A stretch of 64,000 bases of DNA. Origin: Helopsaltes ochotensis (lineage: Eukaryota; Chordata; Aves; Passeriformes; Locustellidae). Both the position numbers and the translations under genes were made by a program. The DNA lies in contig VXBM01000200.1 in assembly GCA_013400155.1 (NCBI GenBank), positions 257,458 to 321,457 of the forward strand, given 5' to 3'. Below are positions 12,001 to 22,462 of this stretch, piece by piece; positions within the stretch are counted from its first letter, which is position 1, and each line of letters opens with the position of its first letter. The notes under the pieces are model-generated. The model was given only the letters and a program-made list of their open reading frames with translations, searched no databases and was not told the origin of the DNA.

Positions 12001-13705
12001 TAGTTAAGCTGAGTTTAGCTTCAAGTATCCAATTGATGTTTGAAATTGGCATCCTTCTGAATGAATTGCAATTTTCCATGGGTGCAATTTAAGATCTCTT
12101 CTTATAGTCAGACATGTTGTTGAATTAGATGCTCAAAATTTTTTGTCTAGTGAGAGCTGAAAAAGAGTCCTGACAACTTTTGTGGGTGTATCATGGAGCA
12201 AGGAGGGCAGTAACAAAGCTGAGATTGTAGATTGCTGTGATACGGGGAGGCTTCAAGAACAAATCTATACCTGTCCTTCAAAATGTTTCACTTTGGCAGT
12301 TCCTTTCTGATTAATCTGACTGGAGCCTGAAAGGCACCTTGCTTTCAGTCAGACTCCTATTTCTGTCAGACATTAAATAAAAATCTAAGAGACATTTGTG
12401 TTGGAATAGGTTAAAAAGGAAATCAAAGAATTGTAAACAAATGCAAATGAAATGTGCAGAAATCATGCTTTGTGTAGATAGGAACAAAAGTCTGTGGTAC
12501 TGCATATTGGAAAAAAAACTTTAAGGAAGTGGATGATCACCTGCCGTGTCTTTCTGGGAAGAATTTAAGTGTTTCAATTCATTTAGCCAAGTAATGTGAT
12601 GTGACATTTGTTAGTGTTGGAAGCTGATCCGTGCACCAAGTGAGAGGGAGAGCATGACTTTTCAAGTGTAACACCTTTGATCTTCTCAGAAAAAGCCTTA
12701 CTAAACTTCCTCAGTAAAAGCCCCAGATATTCTTCTCTGAGTTTAATCAAAAGAAATAGACAAACAAATGTGTACTCTACAGTGAAGAGGAAGGTAACTG
12801 GATTGCTTTCCTGGATCCTCGGTTCATCTATAATTTATTCTCCAGGGGCATCAATCCAACCCTGGAAAAGTTTCCTTTTATTATTCTAAATACAGACTTG
12901 TATACTCTTAACTATTGTTGGTTCTTGCTTCCACAGAGGCTCATGTTAATAATGAGACTAATTGCCTTTGTTTGTTTGTTTGTTTGTTTTTTATATTTAA
13001 CATCTCTCAGTATATAACACAAAGAATACAGAAAAATCTGTGGATTTTTTTCTGTGAGAATGTTGAAGGAGTATAATCCAATGAATAGAAAATACTTAGT
13101 AATAACTCTGAAAACTCGGACATATATATGTATATGGAAACTGTGGTGTCGAGTATCCAGAATCAGTGGATTCATATTTCACTGCTTCTGCAAAAAAACT
13201 TTAAAAGTTAGAATAAAAACTCAGAATAAAATTTCCTTGTAAATATTAAGATTTTTAAGATTAAGGAATACCTTCAAATATCTAGATATGAATTCAGGGA
13301 AAAAAAAAAAAGAAATATAAAGAAATTCAGAATTCTGTTGTTTGAGGATTTTTTTCATAATGATATAATATAATCATTGCTAGTGTCATGTAATAAGTAA
13401 TAAAGGTGTAAATTAAACTGTGGACTGTTTATCCTGGGCAGAGGATTCTGAGCTGGATACTTCTGGAAAAGATCACCATATCATAAAAAACTATAATTTT
13501 TCAAGCAAAAAAGTCAGAATAAGTCAGAAAGCTTATTTTTGAGACATCCTAACAGGAGATCTTGACTGCAATCACATGAATGTGTATTTTTAGAGTTGGT
13601 GCTGTACTATAGCCAGTCCATTTTTATCTCTAAATGAGTAGTGTAATTTTATTGTAACTGTCCATGCCTTAGTGACAAGTGGCTTTTTTGGGTTAGTGAT
13701 CAGTT
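9031..13705 (+). other. GABBR2: Start of the 34.7-kb GABBR2 intron
   Basis: This is non-coding intron directly after the 9030 donor. A segment at about 9440-9740 is richer in GC and CpG than its flanks and stays open for 124 codons on the plus strand (9376-9750), but it has no recognisable domain. A (TTTG)n repeat lies at about 12966-12989. No transposon was recognised. Confidence 0.7.
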
Positions 13706-13801
13706 CACAGAATCATAAAATGGTTTGGGTTGAAAGGGACCTTAAAGATTATCTAGCTACAACTCCCATGCCATGGGCAGCAACACCTTCCACTAGACCA
13801 T
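13706..13801 (-). mobile_element. CR1 LINE fragment
   Basis: AGAATCATAAAATGGTTTGG, then GTTGAAAGGGACCTTAAAGAT and CCATGGGCAGCAACACCTTC, is the reverse complement of the avian CR1 3' end. The element is severely 5'-truncated (about 95 bp), as is usual for CR1. Its 3' terminus faces lower coordinates, so it lies antisense to GABBR2. Confidence 0.9.
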
Positions 13802-15499
13802 GATCTATGTGAATATAAAAACATCCACAAAATGGATTTAAAGTCCCATTTCAATATGGAGAGGCATACCAAATAGAACTCTGAAAGGGTGTGCCTTAAA
13901 TCTGGAGTCACTAAATATTGACATTACTGATTAAGAAGATGAACTAGAATATATAACTATCAAAATGTACAATGGTCTCTGAGAGAGTCAGCAAGCACAA
14001 GGAGGACTAGACAAGGATTCAAAAAAATATTAAGAATTTGAAGACGTAATCAGGAGAAAAAGGATGCTGATTTTTAGGTCAAATGTCTGTTGCTACATTG
14101 GGAGAAAACTTCTGGACAGATACAAAATGGAGAACAATTCACCAGTCCATAGTTTTACACAAAAACCCCTAAAGATTACAGTAGGTGAAGTAACATGAAT
14201 AAGTAAAAACAGNNNNNNNNNNNNNNNNNNNNNNNNNNNNNNNNNNNNNNNNNNNNNNNNNNNNNNNNNNNNNNNNNNNNNNNNNNNNNNNNNNNNNNNN
14301 NNNNNNNNNNNNNNNNNNNNNNNNNNNNNNNNNNNNNNNNNNNNNNNNNNAAAAAAAAAAACCCACATAAAACAAACAAACAAAAAAAACCCAAAAAACC
14401 TCTTCACTGGGATGTAAAACTAATAGTATCCTTTTAATCTCCCTGGTGCCAAAAGGCTATAGCTAACTACTGTGTCCAGTGGTGATTTAAGAAACATGTG
14501 TAGAGAAAACAGAAGATTAAAAACATACCTCAATACAAAAACCAAAATATCTAGGCTGCTTAGAGAAGATGGTCAAAATGCATGACAGCTGCAGATAAAA
14601 CAGTTTCTTGTCCTGCCCTCATCATCTGGTTGAAAATTATGAGACTTGAATAGGAGTGGAGATTTGAGCCAATGTTAGGAAAAACTTCTTAGTGAAAAGG
14701 ATATTTAAACTTGAAAATATATAAAATTGCTATCTTTGGAAGTTTTGAAAAACGAGTTAAACCGACACCTGAAGTGCTGTAGAAGTATTTGTTGTACCTT
14801 GAGACAGACAGATCACTTTTATTGCATCTTGAGTTCTCTACTACTCCAGCTGTATTTCTTCCGGAGCTGTTGCTCCTCTGCAGTATCCATAATGTGATTC
14901 ACTTTATTTACAAATAGTTGTCCATGTTATGGTATTAATGCTACTTGTTGTACTTCTGTATATTGTTTCTAGTTAGAGACATAGGATAAGCATGAAACCC
15001 TAGACTTGTGATTAGGTTATTTGTAGGAAGGAAACATAAAATTTAATTGCTCTTCCATCTGTTCTGTGTTCTGTTGTTTTCTCTTTTCCTTTAAATTTGA
15101 TCTATTTGAATGTAAATCTTTTGATCCTTCAGCCATGTGAGTAGCAAAACTGCTAATAGGTGTCAGGGCGACTCACCCTTTGTCTTCTGGATTATAAGTC
15201 TGGATTTTTTTCTATGTTGTACAAGGGTTTAGCAGGACAAATAGTGAAAATCATTATCCATATGTGTGTATAAATAAATACAAAGACGTGAAAATTAAAG
15301 TTCTCCTCAGGCAGAAAGTGAATTGAATCTGGGATTTCCCAAGTGTATGATGAGTCTACGTTATGGGTGGGTATCTGTATCAGAGCAGGTGCACGGTTTA
15401 CCCTCTGAGATCCAAAAGGCAAGTGTTTTCCTGTCTGTTTGAGCTGGAGGGTGGCTTTGGACCATAAGGTTTAGTCATTGAATGTGGATTTATTGTCTA
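13802..15499 (+). other. GABBR2: Intron segment containing an assembly gap
   Basis: This is AT-rich intron with no gene recognised. A 138-base N run lies at 14213-14350, followed by poly-A and A/C-rich low-complexity sequence, suggesting the gap spans a hard-to-assemble simple repeat. Open frames crossing the Ns have no meaning. Confidence 0.75.
14213..14350. other. Assembly gap (138 N)
   Basis: There are 138 consecutive N. The right flank begins with 12 A followed by ACCCACATAAAACAAACAAAC-type sequence, pointing to a homopolymer or A-rich repeat as the cause. The true length is unknown. Confidence 0.98.
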
Positions 15500-16200
15500 T
15501 CCATTTGTCATGTCTTTCATGAATCCATTTATACTTTCAGCCTTCAACACATCTACTGGCAATGAGTTTCACAAAATAATTATGCATGTAATGATTAAAG
15601 CCCTTCCATCTGTTTGTTTTAAATCAACTGTCTTCGAATTTCACGGGGCATACCCTGCTTCTTGTGATGTGATAAGCAGTGAATAACTGTCTTACTTTTT
15701 ACACATCGTTCATGTTTTATAGATCTCTCTTATCAATGAGTCTCTTTAGAAATGCAAGTCTTTGTCATCCTTTTAGTTTTTTCATCATGTAAAAACTGCT
15801 CTATAATTTTAATAAGCCTCTACCTTTCCTGATACTCTTATTCTTTTGTTGTGAGAGCTTAATGACACCCACACAGAGCTCTGAAAGGTCCACCTCCATA
15901 ACTTTCCTTTCTGAATGACCTTTCTGTGTTATTTTAACTGCTTTCACAATATTCTGTGTTGCCACATTCATCCTCTTTTTGGCTCTTTGGCCACCAGTGA
16001 GCACAGCACTGATGTTTTCAAAGAACCAGCCACAATAAGTCCAAGGCCTCATCCTGGATGCTGTTAATTACTTAGTACCAACAGCTGCATTTGTAGACTT
16101 GATATTCATTGTCTCTTGTAGGTTATGCTGTACCACACTAGCACTGAACATCACCGGTAATTTTATTATCAGTATTTCACTCACCTCAATGATAAGGTGA
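15500..16200 (-). mobile_element. Ancient CR1/L3-like LINE relic
   Basis: Read on the minus strand this about 700-bp stretch resembles the ORF2 C-terminal region of old CR1-type LINEs known from crocodilian, turtle and other amniote genomes. Recognisable plus-strand blocks include TCTACTGGCAATGAGTTTCAC, CTTGTGATGTGATAAGCAG and GATGTTTTCAAAGAACCAGC, in the order and spacing expected for the antisense of that family. It is heavily mutated with many stops. No young CR1 terminal repeat is present, so it is far older than the other CR1 copies here. Assignment is by memory of the consensus. Confidence 0.72.
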
Positions 16201-19200
16201 AACCATACAGGAGATTATATTTAATATATGTTTGTAGCTTTTTTTTCCCTTTTTATTTTAATTTTTTTAACACATTTCCTGTTTGTTTCTGTTCTTTTCC
16301 GTACCTACCAGCAGCAATGTTTCCCCCTGTGCCAGTTATTTCTTTTGTAATCTGTTGGCATTATTTATTTGGTTTGTTTTTACAAATACAGAAAAGTGTA
16401 TTAAAATTCAGGTACCCAACTTATGTACTTGTACTGTCAAACTGGAGAAAGGACAGATAAGGGCTTTAGAAACTGTTTGGGGTCTTAGGGAATTATTTAC
16501 AAAGAATAATGGGATTAAGTGTGGGGAATTACTTGAGTCACCTCATTTTTGAGCAAGCTGTATTGTGTGGATATAAACTGCAAGGCCAGGGAGGACACGC
16601 TGGAAGGGGACACTGATGTGCAGCTGCTGGTTGTCATGGCAGCTTGTTTTGTTTTGTTTTGCTTTGTTTTACCTGAGCTAGCTTTAACCAGGCCAACTGC
16701 GGTGCTGAGAGCAGTGTAGCAACAGTAACATGGAGCAGACTGGAAGCTGGAAATCTGCCCAGGGGCAAAATCAGTGGTTTGGTAGGTAACCTTTCCATTG
16801 GGAGCACAGCTATGGACCGCCACAGCTTTGCAGCTATCAGCATTCAAGACAATTAATTTCAGGCTAGCTGGGTACTTCTGTGCCACCCAAAGGTCCAGTG
16901 AGCGTGACGGGTTGCTGGGAAGAGTTGCATTCATTGTTTGCCCCCAGGCACACGTGAGGAACAGGGGAGACCTGTTCATCACTGTGTTTCTGTGCCTGTG
17001 CTTTACAGAGAGGTACCTCCCTTGAGAGATGGTTTGAACTGTGCAAATAATTATTACTGGGACAAGCACAAGCATTACAGAAGAACCTGTCATTTTCATA
17101 GGATTTCAGCTCATTCAGCATACTCTGAGCTCTATCACTCTCTTGTGCAAAAAATGTCTTAGGAGATGTCTTAATTACCGAGAAAAAAAGACTAACTTTC
17201 AAATGTAACAGCAAAGAAAGAAAAGTTGAAAAGCAATGGAAAATAATTTTACAAGAATTTACCAAAGACTGAAGTATCCAGCTCCAAAAAGTCAACAGAA
17301 ATTAGTGCCCCACTAAAGAAATGGTGTCTAAGAAGAACCTGAAAGAATTGTCAGGTTTTTCCTTCAGAGCTCTCTTACTTTCACTGTAATTTGAACTGAT
17401 TTTTTTTTTAATTGGCATTCAGAATCCTACTTCTACTAGAGTTAACTTATTCAGATGTTCCATTTCAGGTGATGTGGAGTGCTGTCCCTCCCTGTCACCA
17501 CCCAGGTCTCCCTGTCTTTTGAAGAGAAACAGAGGTTTTCTTGAGGACTCTGGGGCCACCATGAGCTGCTGCTCTCTGCAGAGCTGTGTGCCGGTACATC
17601 TCTCCCCTTGACATCTCAGAGAGATGCTTTTTTTTGAAGAATTTATAATACACTACATGGGGATAAAAAAAAAAAAAGCCAGAAGACTTACAAGAAACCC
17701 ATGAAATTCTGGTGTACACTATAGGAAAATATTTAATTTGGTGTAATTAATAGAGAATTCAGTCTATTGTGATGACATCTTCCCTAACTTGTAGTTCAAA
17801 TATTTCCTCAAGATATGCAGAACCGTGAAATAGAATAACTTTAATTCTTAATGAATGGAAAATAAGGAAATTAAGTTTATCTAGGTCACTGAAAGGACAT
17901 AGATTTATTGTTTGACATTACCACTTGAACTGACAAAACAGAGTACTGTTGAGTAATATACCAAGCCAGCATGTTAAGGTTTGTGTAGTTGTAGGCTACA
18001 GATACAAAGACAATCATATAAAGTCTAAAAGATCTCTGAATCTGTGGAATCTTATAACAAAGTATATTTGACAAAAAATTCCTTCATAGAACTACTTCAG
18101 GGATGGCAGACAACATCATCACAGTTTTATGAGAAAACAATTCTGATCTATTACAGATAAGGGAAATGAAAAAGGAATAGTTTTAAAAAAGAGTGAAGAT
18201 GGATTTATTCACTATGTAGGTGACCAAAGGCAGTTGTGAATTATATGCTGCAGAATTCATATAGGCATTTGTATTAAAACTTTGAGAGCACAGATGCAGT
18301 TTAAGTCCAGGTATTAGTGCCTTATTAAGGGTACAGAAAGGGTAAGGTATTTTTTTTAAATTTACTAGTCCCCTTTTTTTCATCCTCATCATAGAAGGTT
18401 TTTTTTCTGCCATTACAAATGCTTATTTAATTTCAAATTGTAGAAGGTCATGCTGTCATTGTATTGGCACCTATTTCTCTAAGCTGACATTTTAGTTTTT
18501 GAAAAAGTAATCTATTTTAACATAACATCACTGGACCCTGGTTCAGAAATTAAAGAATTCTGTTTCTGTCAACATGTAATAGAAAATGAGCACATGTAAT
18601 TAATAGATTTGGGACAAATCTTTTGAATTTTGTCTAAATGTCTGACCTTTGGTAGTAGCTCACAATGGCTCAGGTGTCATTTTCTGGCTTGAATCACATT
18701 ATTTAATATAATTATATTGAATTTGTTACACATCTGTGATAAACATTTATCTGTTTATTTTCAGTGAATTTTGATGATTTGCTTCAACAGGATTTTCTCA
18801 CTCTCCTTTTGGAAAGAAATGAAGTAGGGATGCCAGTTCAGGAAATAGTAGCTTTCCACTTCTCTATTCCAAGAGTCAGTAAAGACCCTTCATAATCTCA
18901 TATTTTGACTTAGAATAAGCTCATTTGTCAGAGTTTTGTATTATAGAGTTTGTGAGTCAAAAAACCCCACAACAGCCACACCCAATACATTTTGAATGTA
19001 GGCAAAATATTTTTAAAAAGCTTACTATGGACCCTAACATCCCCTTTCCCCTTCAATGAAAGGATTGAGTCACACTTTTATTACTCTTGAGCTATTGTTT
19101 TAAAAATTAAAATCAAAGGGAGAACATGAGTGTGGACTTTTGAGAAAAAATGTCTGTTTGAAATTCCATTCATCTTGGTATTTGTTATCTTCAACTGGAG

Positions 19201-19860
19201 TGCATGTATAATTTTTTCCTTAAATGATTATAGAGGACAAGGGATGAATTCCTCATGAGTAAATTATTTCATTAGATTGATCTACTACATCTACCTGCAA
19301 CACAGTGATTCCAACACAGATGATTTAGCAGTGATTTAGTTCAAACTACTGCCAGAATGAAAAATGTATTGGATTAATACTGTTCGTGTAAGAAAAAGGG
19401 TCAGGCAGAGATACAGGGAACTGTCATTTGTGCATAAATCTAAGTGCTATTTTATATGATCCCCAGCTACTGACACAAAGCTGGTTGATAGCTTGCTGTG
19501 TTCTCCCTTTATTCCTCGCCTCTTTGTTTAACCTTTATGCCATGGACACATTTTTCCTCCTTGAGCTGCTTTCTGCATATCCAATTCAGAGCTATGCAGG
19601 CCATGCTTGACCTTGACAGACTGTACAGTCTTTAATGGTTAATCTCTTGTGTATAATAATCAATTTACTTTTATTTTACCAGATTTGGGACTTGAGTTGA
19701 CTCACTAGGTGATGTCAGAAGCCTCACATGACATGGGAAGCACAGGAGCAGTCTCCCTGTCAGTGGCTTGGCCACTGCAAATCGTCTGCAATCTACCAAT
19801 AAAGACTAGCTTGGAGGAGGAAAAAGGCAATACCTCACTGAAAGGGTATCCCCTAAACTC
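16201..19860 (+). other. GABBR2: Intron segment with a candidate antisense ORF
   Basis: This is GABBR2 intron on the plus strand. The main feature is a long minus-strand ORF at 16515-17099, listed separately. Around it are a (TTTTG)n tract (about 16646-16673), short T and A runs, and AT-rich sequence from 17640 on with nothing recognised. Confidence 0.6.
16515..17099 (-). other. Candidate antisense ORF, 194 codons, function unknown
   Basis: This is the longest open frame in the window and does not belong to a recognised transposon. I do not recognise the protein. It starts MKMTGSS followed by a hydrophobic run (VMLVLVPVIIICTV) and a polar SQG, which looks like a cleavable signal peptide. The following region has six Cys (LTCAWG, DSCKA, HSCAP and the cluster PCYCCY) and one NAT sequon. 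After KASSG the frame runs into KTKQNKTKQ, encoded by a simple (TTTTG)n tract. At this point the minus strand reads CTCAG|GTAAAAC, a plausible donor near 16672, so a first exon ending there is possible. Against a gene: other frames over 16634-17295 are also open, implying a locally stop-poor, higher-GC patch, and no partner exon was identified. Confidence 0.22.
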
Positions 19861-20050
19861 AGAGAATCTTTTAAGTTGGAAAAGGCCTCCAAGATCATTA
19901 ATCCCAACCTTTGATTGATCACCACCTTGTCAAATAGACCCTGGCACTAAGGGCCAGGTCCAGTCATTTCTTGAACACTTCCAGGGATGGTGACTCGTCC
20001 ATCTCCCTGGGAAGTCTGTTCCAGTCTGTTCCAGTCCTGCTTCTGTACTG
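19861..20050 (-). mobile_element. CR1 LINE fragment
   Basis: AAGTTGGAAAAGGCCTCCAA, GATCATTAATCCCAACC and CACTTCCAGGGATGGTGACT followed by CATCTCCCTGGGAAG match the antisense of the avian CR1 3' region. The copy contains a small internal duplication, GTCTGTTCCA repeated at about 20013-20033. It is 5'-truncated and antisense to GABBR2. Confidence 0.88.
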
Positions 20051-21540
20051 AACAGCCTGGATAGCTCTTCCCCAGGAAACCTATATTTCTATCTAAAATA
20101 GTCATGATGGATCCCTGCTTCTATTAAAAGTATGCTATAGGATCCAAATTAGTAATACACATACCCTGTTCTGGCCATTCTAAAAAGTGAAGTTATTTAT
20201 AGGCCTGGTAAGGCAACATGCCCTACATACTGCCCTGACCTCTGTCAAAATGGAAAGCTGAGTACATCAGGGGAAGCAGATCCCTGTGCTCCTCATGAAA
20301 AAGGTGTCTGACTTACACAGAGACCCTAATCCTCAGGCAATCAATTTTACTGTTTTACAATACTGCTTGTACCACACAGGCTATAGGATGGAGACGTGGA
20401 GAGCTCAGTGGATTGCAGGAATGTCGCATGTTCATAAAAGCTGACAACGTCCCCTTGAAAATGAAGCATGTGTTTCTATGTTTAGGAGAAAAATAAGGAG
20501 AGGCTCCCTGCACAGAGCAAGGGGAGTTAAGCTTTCCTCTCATTCTGGCCCATCGAAAGGTCATTGCAGAAAGTGTTGTAACACAAAGTGATTTTAACCT
20601 GACTCTGCTAATGTGACATTTGGAGCATGGCTGTGGCAGTCTGATGTGACAGCGGGTGAATGTTGCGTTGTGCTGTGTTAGTAAATGGCAGACGGACTGA
20701 TAAAAATGAGGGACTTATGCATGTATTTAGTCTGTGCTTCCCTTCTCTAGAGGAAAAGACTTTGAAAAGTCTCTGAAGTGTGAATCCCAAAGGTCAGTAA
20801 ATGCACAAAGGGCTTGTTGAATTCAGAGAAGAGAACAGAATTTTAAAAAAACCATTTGTGAAATTTCACACCCAGAAAATGTTAAGTAGGATTTAAGGCT
20901 GCAGTTTTGTACAGAAGCTATAAATCACCAAAAGCTTTTTAACTGGTCATATCCAGGTTTGATAAATTCAGCTGACAACCTAAGTGATAACCTGTAGCCG
21001 AATGCTAGATTATTGCCTGTGTGTTACAGGTTCATTTTTCAGCACTTTAGAACTATTTTAATCCCTGAAAGACTCAGGTAGCTTTAGTCCATCTGATTTA
21101 CTGTGCTAGATAAAATCAGTGGTGCACATAACTCCAACTGTGGACTGACTCTGGAGGGAGTGGGGTTTACAGAAATATTAGTTCTGGAAAAGAGGGCTCG
21201 CAAGCCATAAATAGGTAGATATGTGTCCTTTGGATATAGGATGCCCTACTGATGCCATGGACTATTGTGTAAATTAAATATTTCATCCCTTGTCTGGGCT
21301 TCAGTTGGAATTCTGCTTATGTTTCCCTTGTTAATACATATATAAATTATATTTTTTAATTGAAAGTTCAAATTACTTTTCTTTAGCCCTCTATGATCTA
21401 TCTATTTGTATGAAAGAGGTTGACCAAATGAAAGGAATACAAAAGATAAAATGTTAGGGTGAAAGACAACTGAGTTGTACATTTTAATTTCCAAGTCACT
21501 CAAGCATTTTGAAACTGTTACCCAAAGTGGATTTTCCCAA
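20051..21540 (+). other. GABBR2: Intron segment, nothing recognised
   Basis: No exon, RNA gene or transposon was recognised. Open frames are about 60-70 codons and overlap on both strands. Confidence 0.7.
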
Positions 21541-21682
21541 AGATTAGCTCAGTTGGTCAGAGCATGGTGCTATTAATGCTAAAGATGTGGATGTGATCCC
21601 CACATGGACCATTCAGTTAAGAATTGGACTGAATGATCCATGTGGGTCCCCTCCAACTCAGACTATCCTGTGATTCTGTGAA
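21541..21682 (+). mobile_element. tRNA-Ile-headed SINE with CR1 tail (TguSINE1-like)
   Basis: The first about 67 bases follow a tRNA-Ile gene: GATTAGCTCAGTTGGTCAGA, then GCATGGTGCTATTAATGCTA and GTGATCCCCACATGG. The A box (TAGCTCAGTTGG, 21545-21556) is intact and the B box (GGATGTGATCC, 21589-21599) is degenerate. After a short link comes a CR1 3' end: GACTGAATGATCCATGTGGG, TCCCCTCCAACTCAGACTAT and terminal GTGATTCTGTGA. A tRNA-Ile head joined to a CR1 tail is the structure of TguSINE1, a CR1-mobilised SINE of passerine birds. It is not a functional tRNA, because the acceptor stem is not complementary and several positions are mutated. It is the best single clue to the source organism. Confidence 0.85.
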
Positions 21683-22330
21683 GCTAGCTGGCAGCCAAGT
21701 CAACCTAGACATGCCCCATCCCACATGGAGCAAAGCTGAAACCTAACTTTTTTAAGATGCAATAGCCAGATAAATGCATCTCCCTTGGCTTCATAACTGA
21801 AGATTTGAGCATGTATGCATTTTTCCAAGCTTTTCTTTCCTTAGACCTTTGTTGTAATTGACAAAGGAGGTCTGGCCAGAATAATGATAATGGGGTTTTT
21901 GCTCTCTTACTGAATAAGAAAAAGAGAATAATAGTCTAGGTAGGAGCATTGCAAAGTTCCTCAGCTCTGCCTTGTGAAATTTAATGTAGAGATTTACTTA
22001 GCATGAGATCCTGAAAGGAATAAAAGTTTATCTTGAATGATCTGTCAGGTTCAATTTATTTGTATTAATTGGCCTGGAGCTCTTCCATTTAGCAAAACCT
22101 TGGCTGCTCTTGCGTGGGCAGAGTGCTTTGGAAAGAAAGGCTCTTTTGCCTGCGTAGAGATGTGCCCATGCAAAGCACTTCAACTAGCATCCCTGGCAGG
22201 ACTTCCTATCCCACAGGGCCATGGACAGATGTACTGGAAGAGTAGCTTTGGACCTTCACAGTTGGCATACACACCTCCTCGTGCTGGGCAACAGATCCTA
22301 CAGAAATGTGTACTGCCTCTTTTGTGACAG
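21683..22330 (+). other. GABBR2: Intron segment between SINE and CR1
   Basis: No recognised feature. The 22037-22327 plus-strand open frame (96 codons) abuts a CR1 fragment and shows no domain. Confidence 0.65.
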
Positions 22331-22462
22331 GTTTGAGGAATTCAAGAAATGTCTGGACCTGGCACTTGGTGCCGTGGTCAAGTTGGCAAGGCAGAGATCA
22401 GTCAAAGGTCCTGACTCCATGACTTTGAAGATCTTTTCCAATGTAAATGAATCTGTGATTCT
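22331..22462 (+). mobile_element. CR1 LINE fragment
   Basis: GTTTGAGGAATTCAAGAAAT, GTCTGGACCTGGCACTTGG, GACTTTGAAGATCTTTTCCA and terminal AATCTGTGATTCT follow the sense CR1 3' end. It is 5'-truncated, diverged and in the same orientation as GABBR2. Confidence 0.85.

Noticed and set aside
14093..14407. ORFs spanning the N gap
   Set aside because: Most of each translation is unknown residues.
15801..16052. 83-codon minus-strand ORF as a gene
   Set aside because: It falls inside the old CR1 relic and is a leftover of decayed LINE sequence.
21541..21607. Possible functional tRNA-Ile gene
   Set aside because: The acceptor stem does not pair, the B box is degenerate and it runs directly into a CR1 tail, so it is a SINE.
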